From assembly GCA_030530285.1 (NCBI GenBank), contig JAUMVD010000020.1, forward strand, positions 1 to 33,911: a DNA stretch of 33,911 bases. The letters run 5' to 3'. Numbering within the stretch: the stretch's first letter is position 1; each line of letters starts with the position of its first letter. A program made the translations under genes and the position numbers. Positions 15,229-24,592 of this stretch are shown here, one piece after another. The notes below the pieces were generated by a model that was not told where the DNA came from, ran no database searches, and saw only the letters and a list, made by a program, of their open reading frames with translations. The stretch comes from Bacillota bacterium (GTDB lineage Bacteria; Bacillota; Clostridia; Peptostreptococcales; Anaerovoracaceae).

Positions 15229-17163
15229 TTATGCCTCCTGAATCATTGCCAGAAAATCTTCTTCTGTAATGATCGGTATTCCCAGTTCCTTGGCTTTTTT
15301 GTTCTTTGAGGAGGCTGAATTGATGTCATTATTGATCAGATAGTCTGTTTTCTTGCTGACCGACCCGGCCGTCTTGCCTCCCAGACTTTCGATTTTCTCT
15401 TTGCATGCGTCCCTGTTCTCAAAGTGCGTGAGACTTCCTGTGATCACGAAGGTCTTTCCGCTGATGGAGGTCGTCTGCTGCTCCTGAAATGACTCATCCA
15501 TGCTGAGCACATCCAAAAGCGCTGCCACCGCCGCGGCATTTTTTTCGTCTTTGAAATACTCCACATAGGCCTTCGCCATGACATCCCCGATGCCGTCTAT
15601 GGATGAGAGTTCGTCTTCTGTCAGATGCTGAATCCTGTCCCAATTATTGCTGCAGGCTCTGGATATCATGCGCGCGTTGGCCACCCCGATATTCGGGATC
15701 CCGATGGCGTAGAGCAGTCTGGCGGGAGTGGTCTCGCTGGCTTTCTCCGCGGCGGAGACGAGCTTTTCGAATGACTTCTCCCCAAAGCCCTCCATGCCGA
15801 CGATCCTGTCGCGCCACCGCTGCAGTTTGAAAATATCCGCAAATTCCCTGATCATGGCTTCGTCGATGAATTTCTCCAGAGTCGCTTCCGAAAGCCCCTC
15901 TATGTTCATGGCGTTTCTGGATACGAAATGGGTGAATGCCTTCACCATCTTGGCGGGGCAGTCAGGGTTCGGACAGTGCAGCGTCCTGACGCCGTTCTCG
16001 TCTTTAATGATCGTATTCTGCCCGCACACAGGACAGACTTCCGGCGGTTTCACCGTGCCGCTCCTGGTCAGATTCTCCGCGATCTGCGGGATGATCATGT
16101 TGGCTTTATATACGTTGATATGGTCGCCTGTTCCCAGGGCCAGTTCTTCCACGATGCTGAGGTTATGCACCGACGCTCTGGTGACGGTGGTCCCCTCCAG
16201 TTCCACAGGCTCAAAGACCGCGATAGGATTGATCAGTCCTGTACGGGACGCGTTCCACAGCACTTCTTTCAGGGTGGTTTCTTTGATTTCATCCTGCCAT
16301 TTGAAGGCGATGGCGTCTCTCGGGAATTTCGCTGTGCTTCCCAGGGATCTCCCGTAGGCGATATCATCAAAAATCAGAACCAGCCCGTCAGAAGGAATGT
16401 CGAAATCCTTAATGGCTTCGTCAAAGTCCTGCACCGCTTTCTCAATGGTGCCGGCATCCACAGCCACATTGCTGACGGTCTCAAATCCCTGGGATCTGAT
16501 CCACTGCATCTGCTGGCTTCTGAGGGTGAATTCAGGATCTCCTCCCACAGCCAGAGAAAAGGCAAAAAACTTCACGTGCCGTTTGGCGGTGATTTCGCTG
16601 TTGAGCTGTCTCACCGACCCGCTGCACAGATTTCGTGGATTTTTATACGCGGCCGCTTCGTTGATTTCTTCGAAGTCGGAATAGCTGATGACCGCTTCTC
16701 CCCGTACGACGGTTTCTCTCTGATCCGGTATTCTCAACGGAATATTCTCAAAGGCTCTGGCGTTCGGTGTGATGACTTCTCCGATGACGCCGTCTCCTCT
16801 GGTGACCGCCTTGGTCAGTTCCCCGTTTTCATACGTCAGCACCACGGTCAGACCGTCCAGCTTCCAGGAAAGCAGTCCTTCCTTATCGCCCAGCCATGAT
16901 TTCAGCTCCTGCACGTCTTTCGTCTTATCCAGGGACAGCATCGGCGAAGGATGCCTCTCCTTCGGCAGATCGCTGACCACTTCATATCCCACGTTTATGG
17001 TCGGGCTGGATGACAGGGTGATTCCTGTTTCCTTTTCCAGAGCCACCAGTTCATCGTAGAGCTTGTCGTACTCCTGATTGGACATGATTTCTCTGTCGTA
17101 TTGATAGTATTGTCTGGAGGCGTCATTTAACATGGCCACCAGTTGTTCCATGCGCTGATTCAT
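15229..17163 (-). CDS. ligA: NAD-dependent DNA ligase LigA
   Basis: LigA seals nicks in replication and repair. The 644-residue protein shows the adenylation motif KLDG with Lys101 as the AMP-accepting residue, the OB-fold region, a four-Cys zinc finger (CPVC...CPNPDC) near residue 390, helix-hairpin-helix repeats, and a C-terminal BRCT domain (SGKTFVITGSL onward). It is slightly shorter than the usual 660-680 residues but all domains are present. It starts directly after the pcrA stop codon, with GGAGG five bases before the ATG inside the pcrA end. Confidence 0.97.
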   Translation of the reverse strand: MNQRMEQLVAMLNDASRQYYQYDREIMSNQEYDKLYDELVALEKETGITLSSSPTINVGYEVVSDLPKERHPSPMLSLDKTKDVQELKSWLGDKEGLLSWKLDGLTVVLTYENGELTKAVTRGDGVIGEVITPNARAFENIPLRIPDQRETVVRGEAVISYSDFEEINEAAAYKNPRNLCSGSVRQLNSEITAKRHVKFFAFSLAVGGDPEFTLRSQQMQWIRSQGFETVSNVAVDAGTIEKAVQDFDEAIKDFDIPSDGLVLIFDDIAYGRSLGSTAKFPRDAIAFKWQDEIKETTLKEVLWNASRTGLINPIAVFEPVELEGTTVTRASVHNLSIVEELALGTGDHINVYKANMIIPQIAENLTRSGTVKPPEVCPVCGQNTIIKDENGVRTLHCPNPDCPAKMVKAFTHFVSRNAMNIEGLSEATLEKFIDEAMIREFADIFKLQRWRDRIVGMEGFGEKSFEKLVSAAEKASETTPARLLYAIGIPNIGVANARMISRACSNNWDRIQHLTEDELSSIDGIGDVMAKAYVEYFKDEKNAAAVAALLDVLSMDESFQEQQTTSISGKTFVITGSLTHFENRDACKEKIESLGGKTAGSVSKKTDYLINNDINSASSKNKKAKELGIPIITEEDFLAMIQEA

Positions 17164-19401
17164 TTACTCCTCCCGGATCTTCTTGATGGCGGCATATCCC
17201 AGGGCCAGCTTCTTCGTATCATCGGCGAATCTGACTCTGATGGTGCCTTTGCCAAGCTCTATGACTTCGCCCTCACCGAATTTAGGATGCATGATCCTGT
17301 CTCCCAGGTTGAAATCCTCCTGAGATGATTTCATCATGGCTTCGGCGGCCTTTTTTGTCTGTATTCTGGCCTGTCTGAGCTGGTCGAACGGCTTATATGG
17401 TTTGGCCTGCGCGGCGCCGTCTCTGAAGGCGCCTTCTGCCCTGCACGATCGGTTCTCATAGACCGCGTCACCGTCGATCAGCGTCCTGTCGATTTCTCTG
17501 AGGAACTGAGATTCTCTCGTATAGTCCGTCTTGCCGTAGAGGGTTCTGGTCTCGGCGCTGGTCATCCACAGCCGCTCCTTCGCTCTGGTGATGCCCACAT
17601 AGCAAAGCCTTCGCTCCTCCTCGAGGCCGTCCGGTCTGTCGAAGGATCGCCACCCCGGAAACAGTCCGTCCTCCATGCCCGGCATGAAGACATACGGAAA
17701 CTCCAGCCCCTTGGCGCTATGCAGCGTCATGAGAACCACGGCGTTTTCATCGGCATTGTGATTGTCCACTTCCGCCAGCAGCGCGATTCTCTCCATAAAT
17801 TCGGCCAGAGATATATTGGGATCTTCATTTTCGTAATCGTATATGACGGATTTGAATTCCATCAGATTTTCCATGCGGCTTTCGGATTCCAGCGTGTTCT
17901 GATCTTCCAGCGCCTTCATGTAGCCGGATCTGACCAGCAGTCCGTCATACAGATCTGATAGTTTCATGTTTTCCTGCTGCTGCGAAAACTCGCTGATCAT
18001 CTCCGCCAGATCCGTGATCCCTGCCGAAGCCTTTGCTGAAAGCGAAGAAATCACTTCTCTGTCCAGAAGCACTTCAAACAGGCTCTGCTGCCTTACGGAC
18101 GCCAGCGCTCTCAATTTCTCCAGCGTCTTGCCGCCGATGCCCCGCTTCGGTTCATTGATGATTCTGATGAGCGCCAGATCGTCCGCCCTGTTCTGGACCA
18201 GACGCATGTAGCACATCATGTCTTTGATTTCCTTGCGGTCGTAATATCTGAGTCCGCCCAGCACCCGGTAAGGAATGTTGCGCCTGGAAAGCGCTTCCTC
18301 AAATGTTCTGGACTGGGAATTCGTCCTGTACAGAATGGCGAAATCGTTATATCTGCCGGCCAGCTTATCGATCTCAGATGCCACGTAATACGCTTCGTCC
18401 CGTTCGTTGTCCAGTCTCCTGTAGGTGATCTTGCTGCCCTCTGCCGCCTCTGTCCAAAGCTTCTTGGCTTTCCTGCCCACATTGTTTTTGATCACGGAGT
18501 GGGCGGCGTCCAGAATGGTAGATGTGGATCGGTAATTCTGTTCCAGTTTGACCACTTTGGTGTTTTTGAAATCCTTTTCGAACTCCAGTATGTTTCGGAT
18601 ATCCGCTCCTCGCCACTGATAGATGCACTGGTCGTCATCACCCACCACGCATATATTGTTTCGCTTATCGCCGAAGTCGTCCTCGGCCTCCGCCAGCATT
18701 TTGACGAACTGATACTGTATCTGGTTCGTATCCTGATACTCATCCACCATGATGTATCGGAACCGTCTCTGATATTTCAGAAGGACGGATTCGTCCTTTT
18801 CAAAAAGCTCGACGGTTCTCAGGAGCAGGTCGTCAAAATCCATGGCGTTGTTCTTTTTGAGATTTCGTTCATACTCGCTGTAAACGCGCTGGATCATTCT
18901 GTCCTTGATATCGTCCCCGTATATTCCGGCATACTGCTCCGGAGATATCCTGGATTCCTTGCAGTCGCTGATCTTGCCCAGGAAATATCCCGGGTTAAAT
19001 TTCTTGGTATCGATATTGAGTTCCTTGCTGATGTTCTTGATGAGTGTTTTCTGGTCTGTCGGATCGTAAACGGCAAAATCCCTGCCGTATCCCAGCACAT
19101 CCGCATGACTCCTCAGTATCCTGAGGCAAGCCGAATGAAAGGTGAGGATCCACATGTTCAGACCGGAACCAATCAGGTTCTCGACCCTGTCCCGCATCTC
19201 CTTAGCCGCCTTATTCGTAAAGGTCACGGCCAGAATGTTGTACGGCGAAACGCCCATCTCCTGGATGAGATAGGCGATCCTGCACGTCATGGTGCTGGTC
19301 TTGCCGCTTCCCGCCCCTGCCAGAATCAGAAGCGGACCTTCCGTGTACATGGCGGCTTCACGTTGTTTATCATTTAATTTATCTAAATAGTCTCTGCTCA
19401 T
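17164..19401 (-). CDS. pcrA: PcrA/UvrD-type DNA helicase
   Basis: This superfamily 1A 3'-to-5' helicase of 745 residues acts in repair and in clearing recombination intermediates. Motifs: Q motif LNDKQREA near residue 9, Walker A AGAGSGKT (28-35), motif II VDEYQDTN, QNYRST, and LMTLHSAKGLEF followed by EEERRLCYVGITRAKERL. The C-terminal end has the PcrA Tudor-like RNA-polymerase-binding segment (GDRIMHPKFGEGEVIELG). I chose the ATG at 19401 because it overlaps the upstream protease stop as ATGA and gives the normal family start (MSRDYLDKLN); a longer reading would begin inside the upstream gene. Confidence 0.97.
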   Translation of the reverse strand: MSRDYLDKLNDKQREAAMYTEGPLLILAGAGSGKTSTMTCRIAYLIQEMGVSPYNILAVTFTNKAAKEMRDRVENLIGSGLNMWILTFHSACLRILRSHADVLGYGRDFAVYDPTDQKTLIKNISKELNIDTKKFNPGYFLGKISDCKESRISPEQYAGIYGDDIKDRMIQRVYSEYERNLKKNNAMDFDDLLLRTVELFEKDESVLLKYQRRFRYIMVDEYQDTNQIQYQFVKMLAEAEDDFGDKRNNICVVGDDDQCIYQWRGADIRNILEFEKDFKNTKVVKLEQNYRSTSTILDAAHSVIKNNVGRKAKKLWTEAAEGSKITYRRLDNERDEAYYVASEIDKLAGRYNDFAILYRTNSQSRTFEEALSRRNIPYRVLGGLRYYDRKEIKDMMCYMRLVQNRADDLALIRIINEPKRGIGGKTLEKLRALASVRQQSLFEVLLDREVISSLSAKASAGITDLAEMISEFSQQQENMKLSDLYDGLLVRSGYMKALEDQNTLESESRMENLMEFKSVIYDYENEDPNISLAEFMERIALLAEVDNHNADENAVVLMTLHSAKGLEFPYVFMPGMEDGLFPGWRSFDRPDGLEEERRLCYVGITRAKERLWMTSAETRTLYGKTDYTRESQFLREIDRTLIDGDAVYENRSCRAEGAFRDGAAQAKPYKPFDQLRQARIQTKKAAEAMMKSSQEDFNLGDRIMHPKFGEGEVIELGKGTIRVRFADDTKKLALGYAAIKKIREE

Positions 19402-20114
19402 ATCATTGCCCAAACGATGTTCATCAGTCCATTGACACACGGCGCTATGATCATGCCGGCCACTCCGAATATGATGAGGGCCACCAGGATCCAGTTGCCG
19501 TACTGATAGATTTTCCAGTATGTTTCAGTCTGTCCGAAATTAAAGATTTCCGCGATGATGTTGAATCCGTCAAGCGGCGGAATCGGTATGAGATTGAATA
19601 CCATCAGCACCAGATTGATCTGGATGGTGTAGTAGATGATATACCAAACGATCTGCCCCATTCCGGAAGCGAGAGTATAGCTGCCAAACGCAGCGGTTAC
19701 CGCCTTGAGGACAAAGGTGAACAGTATCGCCAGCAGCAGATTCATGACCACGCCGGCCAGCGCTACGAACAACTCATCACGTCTTCTGTTTTTGAAATTA
19801 AACGGGTTGATCTGAACGGGCTGTCCCCAACCAAACCCGCAAAAGAACAGCGCCGCCAGTCCGATCCAGTCGATGTGGGCCAGCGGATTGATGGTCACTC
19901 TGCCCTGCAGCTTCGGTGTGTTGTCTCCCAGCTTGTATGCCACCGCGGCGTGGGCGAATTCATGCATCGAAAGCCCGATGATGATTCCCGGCAGTATGAT
20001 CAGTTTCTCGCTGAGCCACTGTATGGGATCGCTGAATCCGCCGCTCCTCATGGAACTGAAGAGCAGCACGGCGATGATCACGATCATTGAAATATTCAAA
20101 TTGCTTCGTCTCAT
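19398..20114 (-). CDS. Site-2 protease family membrane metalloprotease
   Basis: This 238-residue integral membrane protein has the zinc-binding HEFAH motif (His51, Glu52, His55) and the later partner motif PPLDGF with the Asp ligand. It belongs to the short, PDZ-less group of M50 proteases similar to B. subtilis YwhC. About six helices are apparent. Such proteases cut membrane-spanning substrates; the target is not known. Its start overlaps the etfA stop as ATGA and its stop overlaps the pcrA start as ATGA, so it is coupled on both sides. Confidence 0.92.
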   Translation of the reverse strand: MRRSNLNISMIVIIAVLLFSSMRSGGFSDPIQWLSEKLIILPGIIIGLSMHEFAHAAVAYKLGDNTPKLQGRVTINPLAHIDWIGLAALFFCGFGWGQPVQINPFNFKNRRRDELFVALAGVVMNLLLAILFTFVLKAVTAAFGSYTLASGMGQIVWYIIYYTIQINLVLMVFNLIPIPPLDGFNIIAEIFNFGQTETYWKIYQYGNWILVALIIFGVAGMIIAPCVNGLMNIVWAMI

Positions 20115-20998
20115 AAATCCAACTCCTTTTCGAGAGCATCCAGCACTTTATCCGCGTCAAACTCTCCGATATAATCTGAAGCCGCAAAGGCTTCCGCCTT
20201 ACGGTCTTGATTCACGTTGATAATGGTTCCTGCGTCTTTGATGCCGCACAGATGATGCGCCGCGCCTGATATGCCGAATCCCACGTATACCTCCGGCTTG
20301 ACGCTCCGTCCGCTGGTGCCGATCATCTGCTCTTCATCGGCGCCCCAGCCGGCATCCACAACCGGCCTGGTGCAACCTGCCGCTCCGCCAAGAGCTTCCG
20401 CGATTCTCGTCAGCTTCTGCCAGCTCTCTTCGGATCCCAGTCCGTAGCCCCCGCAGAGTATCAGCCTGGCTTTGCTCAGATCTGCGGCCTTTGTCTCTGC
20501 AGGTTTCAAATCTGTTATTCTGAATCCGCCGGGCTCATTCCCCGCCGCCGGCGCCTCCATGGATATGGTCCGGCAGCCGGTAAATCCGGTGTCCTGAAAT
20601 ACGTCGGGTTTGACTGTAGCGATAGCCGGTTTTCCCGGCCCGGCCCCGGGCACCATGATCTCTCCTATGGCTTTGCCTCCGAATGCCGGTATCATGAAGA
20701 TCGGATTTCCGTCCGCATCCGCTCTGATGTCCACGCAGTGAGCCGCCACGCCGGTCTTTAACCTGACGCCCAGCGCCGCTGACACTTCTTCTCCCAGGGT
20801 CGTGGATCCGATGAGCAAAACCTCCGGTTTTTCGCTGCATACCGCATGAACAAGCATATCCGCCACGATTTCGTGATTCATTTCCTTTGTTTCCGCTGCC
20901 ACGATCTCCAGATGCTCCGCGCCTGCAAACACCTCCGCGGCCTTGGATATCATCTGCCTTGAGACGGGATCTCCCTGATCAAAAATCATGATTTTCAT
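20111..20998 (-). CDS. etfA: Electron transfer flavoprotein alpha subunit
   Basis: EtfA binds FAD and, with EtfB, shuttles electrons to or from the acyl-CoA dehydrogenase encoded two genes upstream. The C-terminal FAD domain is well kept: CTRPVVDAGW near residue 210, IGTSGRSVKPEVYVGFGISGAAHH (about 227-250), and NVNQDRKAEAF...ASDYIGEFDAD. The protein is 295 residues, shorter than the common 320-400, with no ferredoxin insertion at its N-terminus. Its start overlaps the etfB stop as ATGA. Whether this Etf bifurcates electrons cannot be decided by eye. Confidence 0.95.
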   Translation of the reverse strand: MKIMIFDQGDPVSRQMISKAAEVFAGAEHLEIVAAETKEMNHEIVADMLVHAVCSEKPEVLLIGSTTLGEEVSAALGVRLKTGVAAHCVDIRADADGNPIFMIPAFGGKAIGEIMVPGAGPGKPAIATVKPDVFQDTGFTGCRTISMEAPAAGNEPGGFRITDLKPAETKAADLSKARLILCGGYGLGSEESWQKLTRIAEALGGAAGCTRPVVDAGWGADEEQMIGTSGRSVKPEVYVGFGISGAAHHLCGIKDAGTIINVNQDRKAEAFAASDYIGEFDADKVLDALEKELDL

Positions 20999-21819
20999 TC
21001 CGTTATTCCCGCTTTTCGTATGATCGACAATATCGCTTTGGCAGCGTCCTCTGCTGTAGCGTCCTCTCCCGTCAACGGCGCAGCTTCCCTGCGCATATCC
21101 AGCATCGAAAGCTCTCCGGCCTTCGTCGGGGATCCGGTCTCTCCTGTCAGCGATGTGTCGAGTTTCAGATCCTCATTTGTCAGCAGGGTCAAAGGCTTTT
21201 TCCTCGCTTTGACGATGCCCATGGCGCTGATATGTCTCGGTTTATTGATATCTCTGACCACCGAGATGAGCGCCGGCGTGTTCCCCTGCAGCTGCAGCAC
21301 GCCTGCAGATGTTCTTCGGCTCACTGTGATCTCCGTTTTGCCTGGCATTTCTATGCTGCTCACACCTGCCGCATGGGGAATCCCCAGCCACTCGGCGACC
21401 TGCACGGGAACGTGTGAAGTGGCGCCGTCGGCGCTTTCATTTCCCACCAGGATCAGATCGAAGCCCTTTGCTCCTGCCTCGTCTGTGATGTACTCCACCG
21501 CCTTTGCCAGAACGTAGGATGTGGCGTAAGTATCCGCTCCGGCGAAAGCGGGATCGCTGATGAGAACAGCGCGGTCCGCGCCCATGGCCAGACACTCTCT
21601 CAGCTTGTCCGCAGCCTCCGGAGGCGCCATGCTGATGGCGGTGATGGTGCCGCCCTTTTCTTCGCGCAGCCGCAGCGCTTCTTCCAGGGCGTTCTTTGCC
21701 ATGGGGTCGATGATCGTATCCACGTCCTTTCTGATGAGGCGCTTCGTCTTTTCGTCGATCCTTATTTCGTTGTATTTATCCGGGTCAGGCACAGGCTTGA
21801 CGAATACCAGTATGTCCAT
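20995..21819 (-). CDS. etfB: Electron transfer flavoprotein beta subunit
   Basis: This 274-residue EtfB pairs with EtfA. The family start DILVFVKPVPDP, the DxxDTIIDPMAKNALEEALRL segment (about residues 33-52) and the nucleotide-binding GNESADGATSHVPVQVAEWLGIP region (about 126-148) are clear. The C-terminal arm that wraps EtfA is present from about residue 200. It starts 18 bases after the acyl-CoA dehydrogenase gene, giving the common clostridial order acd-etfB-etfA. Confidence 0.96.
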   Translation of the reverse strand: MDILVFVKPVPDPDKYNEIRIDEKTKRLIRKDVDTIIDPMAKNALEEALRLREEKGGTITAISMAPPEAADKLRECLAMGADRAVLISDPAFAGADTYATSYVLAKAVEYITDEAGAKGFDLILVGNESADGATSHVPVQVAEWLGIPHAAGVSSIEMPGKTEITVSRRTSAGVLQLQGNTPALISVVRDINKPRHISAMGIVKARKKPLTLLTNEDLKLDTSLTGETGSPTKAGELSMLDMRREAAPLTGEDATAEDAAKAILSIIRKAGITE

Positions 21820-21837
21820 ATATCTTCGTTAACTCTC

Positions 21838-22983
21838 CTAGAATTTCTTCAGCGTTTCCCCTGCGATGATCATCTTCTGGATCTCGCTTGTTCCGCATGA
21901 AGGGATGCACGCGATGGCGTCCCTCAGGTATCTGCCGGCATCGTATTCGTTGACGACGCCATATCCGCCCATGATCTCGGTGAGATTTTTGGCGGCTCTG
22001 ACTGCTGCTTCCGATATGAAGTATTTGGCCATGGAAAACTCCGCTCCGACCTTGCCCGCGTCCTTCATGGCCGCAGCGTTATAGGTCATGAGCCTGGCCG
22101 CTTCATAGTCGCATCTGATGTCAGCGATCTTGAACTGGATGGCCTGAAGCTTCGAAATCGGCTTGCCGTACAGGATCCTTTCCTTGGAGAACTTGACCGC
22201 GTCCTCCAGACATCCTCTCAGGATCCCCAGCTCGATGGCGCTCATGCTGGCGCGGCCTACTTCTCCCAGTTCTTTCATGGTGATCGGCATGCCTTTGCCC
22301 ACTTCTCCCACGGTATTGCTTACCGGAACTTTGACGTCCTTCATGATCAGCTCGCCCGTAAAAGATCCCTTCAGTCCCAGTTTGTTTTCTTCTCTTCCCG
22401 GTTCGAATCCTTCTGTGCCCTTTTCGATGGCGATGGTGGACATGATGGCGCGGCCCTTTTCATCTTCGCCGGACTTGCAGGTGATCACCGTAACGCCCGC
22501 GCAGTGGGAATTGGTGATGAAACACTTCCTGCCATTGATGGTCCATGTATCCCCATCCAGAACCGCCTCTGTTTTGAGACCGGCTACATCACTTCCGCCG
22601 CCGGGCTCTGTTACCGCCAGTCCGCAGACGCAGCTTCCGTCGCACATGCCCGGGAGCCACTTCTGTCTCTGCTCTTCACTGCCGTAATCCACGATAGCGG
22701 CAACGCCCAGATGATGGGTAAATACCATCATGGCGAGCCCTGCTGAGTATCTGGCAATCTCTTCCAGTGCCATGCATCTCTCGATGTGTCCAAGTCCCGC
22801 ACCGCCGTATTCTTCAGGGACGAATATTCCCATGATACCCATTTCTCCAAGCTTTGGCACTATATCCATAGGAACGTGGTCTTCCTGATCCCACTTCGCC
22901 GCGTACGGCGCTATTTCTTCTTTCGCGAAATCAGCAAAAGCACTCCTGAGCATTTCCTGTTCTTCTGTAAATCTGAAATCCAT
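21838..22983 (-). CDS. Acyl-CoA dehydrogenase family protein lacking the canonical catalytic Glu
   Basis: The 381-residue flavoprotein has the full acyl-CoA dehydrogenase fold: FTEEQEMLRSAFADFA at the start, the CGLAVTEPGGGSDVAGLKT flavin-binding segment near residue 120, the central beta domain, and the GGYGVVNEYDAGRYLRDA and GTSEIQ segments near the end. It would exchange electrons with the adjacent EtfBA. In short- and medium-chain enzymes the base is the Glu of YEGTSEIQ; here the DNA reads PSCGTSEIQ, with Cys363 in that place. The alternative Glu used by isovaleryl- and long-chain enzymes, just before the Arg of helix G, is also absent (VGR instead of ER). The direction and substrate are unknown; aryl- or enoyl-CoA reduction in amino-acid fermentation is one possibility. 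Confidence 0.93.
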   Translation of the reverse strand: MDFRFTEEQEMLRSAFADFAKEEIAPYAAKWDQEDHVPMDIVPKLGEMGIMGIFVPEEYGGAGLGHIERCMALEEIARYSAGLAMMVFTHHLGVAAIVDYGSEEQRQKWLPGMCDGSCVCGLAVTEPGGGSDVAGLKTEAVLDGDTWTINGRKCFITNSHCAGVTVITCKSGEDEKGRAIMSTIAIEKGTEGFEPGREENKLGLKGSFTGELIMKDVKVPVSNTVGEVGKGMPITMKELGEVGRASMSAIELGILRGCLEDAVKFSKERILYGKPISKLQAIQFKIADIRCDYEAARLMTYNAAAMKDAGKVGAEFSMAKYFISEAAVRAAKNLTEIMGGYGVVNEYDAGRYLRDAIACIPSCGTSEIQKMIIAGETLKKF

Positions 22984-23042
22984 TTTCTGTCCTCCCGGAT
23001 GTTTAGCTTATCCCTTAATTTTAAACAAAAATATACGAATAC

Positions 23043-23073
23043 ATTATACCATAGCGCAGGTGGCTTTTGTCAG
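23043..23073 (-). promoter_or_regulatory. Putative promoter of the acd-etfBA-...-prsW run
   Basis: A perfect TATAAT (23043-23048, minus strand) with an upstream TG (extended -10, TGGTATAAT) lies about 60 bases before the acyl-CoA dehydrogenase ATG. CTGACA (23068-23073) is a possible -35 at a long 19-base spacing. Confidence 0.6.
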
Positions 23074-23103
23074 AAAAAAGAAGCGCGGTCAAAATGACCG
23101 CGC
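23074..23103 (-). terminator. Terminator of the trpB-type gene
   Basis: GCGCGGTC (23083-23090) and GACCGCGC (23096-23103) make a perfect 8-bp GC-rich stem with a five-base loop. TTCTTTTTTCTG follows on the minus strand. It lies about 28 bases after the trpB stop codon. Confidence 0.93.
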
Positions 23104-23130
23104 CGCCTTAAGAAGAAAGTGTAAAATGCT

Positions 23131-24519
23131 TTATCCGATCTGCGGGAGTGTTGCGAAACTTGCCTCCAGCTCTTCATCCGTAGGGATGTAATCTGTCATT
23201 TTCCCGTCATTGAACGCCTGATAAGCATACATATCAAAATACCCCGTGCCGGTTAATCCGAATACAATATTTTTTTCTTCCCCTGTTTCCTTGCACTTCA
23301 TGGCTTCATCGATGGCCACCTTGATGGCATGGCTGCTTTCCGGTGCCGGCAGGATGCCTTCGACTCTGGCGAATTCCGTTGCCGCCTTGAATACTTCCGT
23401 CTGCTCTACCGCTCTGGCTTCGATGATGCCATCATCATAGAGCTGAGATACGACGCTGCTCATTCCGTGATACCTAAGACCTCCGGCGTGATTTGGCGAA
23501 GGGATGAAGCCGCTTCCCAGCGTGTACATCTTGGCAAGAGGACAAACCATACCTGTGTCACAGAAGTCGTAAGCGTACTTGCCTCTGGTCAGGCTAGGAC
23601 ATGATTTCGGCTCTACCGCGATGATCTGATAATCCTTCTCGCCTCTCAGTTTCTCTCCCGCAAACGGTGAGATCAGTCCGCCAAGATTGGATCCCCCGCC
23701 TGCGCATCCGATGATCATGTCGGCTTCGATGCCATATTTGTCCAGTGCCGTCTTGGTCTCGAGACCGATGATGGACTGATGCAGCAGCACCTGATTGAGT
23801 ACGCTTCCCAGAACGTATCGGTATCCTTCTCTGGATACGGCGCTTTCTACCGCCTCCGAGATCGCGCATCCCAGACTGCCTGTCGTTCCCGGATGATCCG
23901 CCAGGATCTTCTTACCGATCTCTGTTGTCATGGAAGGCGATGGTGTAACGTTGGCTCCGTAGGTTCTCATGACCTCTCGTCTGAATGGCTTTTGCTCGTA
24001 GGATACCTTTACCATGTAGACATCGCAGTCCAGACCCAGATAGGAACACGCCATGCTGAGGGCTGTGCCCCACTGCCCTGCTCCTGTCTCTGTCGTGACT
24101 CCCTTGAGTCCCTGGTTCTTGGCGTAGTATGCCTGGGCTATGGCCGAGTTCAGCTTGTGGCTGCCGCTGGTGTTGTTTCCCTCAAACTTGTAGTAGATGT
24201 GAGCCGGTGTATCCAGTTTTTCTTCCAGGCAATATGCTCTGACCAGCGGTGATGGTCTATACATCTTGTAAAAATCCAGGATCTCCTGAGGAATAGGGAT
24301 CCGCTGTGTGTCATTGTCCAGTTCCTGTTTGACCAGCTCTTCGCAGAAAACACCTCCAAGCTCCTCTGCGGTCATCGGCTGACCCGTCCCCGGATTCAGG
24401 AGCGGAGCCGGTTTGTTGATCATGTCCGCTCTGACATTGTACCATTCTGTTGGCATCTCATTCTCTTCGAGGTAAATCTTGTAAGGGATCTCTTTGAATT
24501 CTTTGATTACATCTGCCAT
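23131..24519 (-). CDS. trpB: TrpB2-type tryptophan synthase beta-like PLP enzyme
   Basis: This 462-residue enzyme condenses indole with serine, or acts on a related substrate. PLP-lysine motif GSHKLNSA lies near residue 113 and the phosphate-binding GCAGGGSNLGG near 262. The long N-terminus (EIPYKIYLEENEMPTEWYN), the RPSPLVRA segment and the overall length mark the TrpB2 subgroup, which often lacks a TrpA partner; no trpA or other trp gene is in the window. The ATG at 24519 is preceded by AAAGGAG. In-frame upstream codons run through the leader terminator and are not coding. Expression is probably controlled by the T-box leader directly upstream. Confidence 0.93.
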   Translation of the reverse strand: MADVIKEFKEIPYKIYLEENEMPTEWYNVRADMINKPAPLLNPGTGQPMTAEELGGVFCEELVKQELDNDTQRIPIPQEILDFYKMYRPSPLVRAYCLEEKLDTPAHIYYKFEGNNTSGSHKLNSAIAQAYYAKNQGLKGVTTETGAGQWGTALSMACSYLGLDCDVYMVKVSYEQKPFRREVMRTYGANVTPSPSMTTEIGKKILADHPGTTGSLGCAISEAVESAVSREGYRYVLGSVLNQVLLHQSIIGLETKTALDKYGIEADMIIGCAGGGSNLGGLISPFAGEKLRGEKDYQIIAVEPKSCPSLTRGKYAYDFCDTGMVCPLAKMYTLGSGFIPSPNHAGGLRYHGMSSVVSQLYDDGIIEARAVEQTEVFKAATEFARVEGILPAPESSHAIKVAIDEAMKCKETGEEKNIVFGLTGTGYFDMYAYQAFNDGKMTDYIPTDEELEASFATLPQIG

Positions 24520-24592
24520 TTTCTTTTGCTCCTTTCTGCAAATCCATGATTTAAGGAGTCTCTGCATACGGCGGCCCATCCGGCAGCTTTTG

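Noticed and set aside
15928..16899. A 323-codon plus-strand open frame opposite ligA
   Set aside because: LigA is certain on the minus strand; the opposite frame has no recognisable motifs and reflects codon bias.
18499..19377. A 292-codon plus-strand open frame opposite pcrA
   Set aside because: It fully overlaps a conserved helicase gene and has no supporting features.
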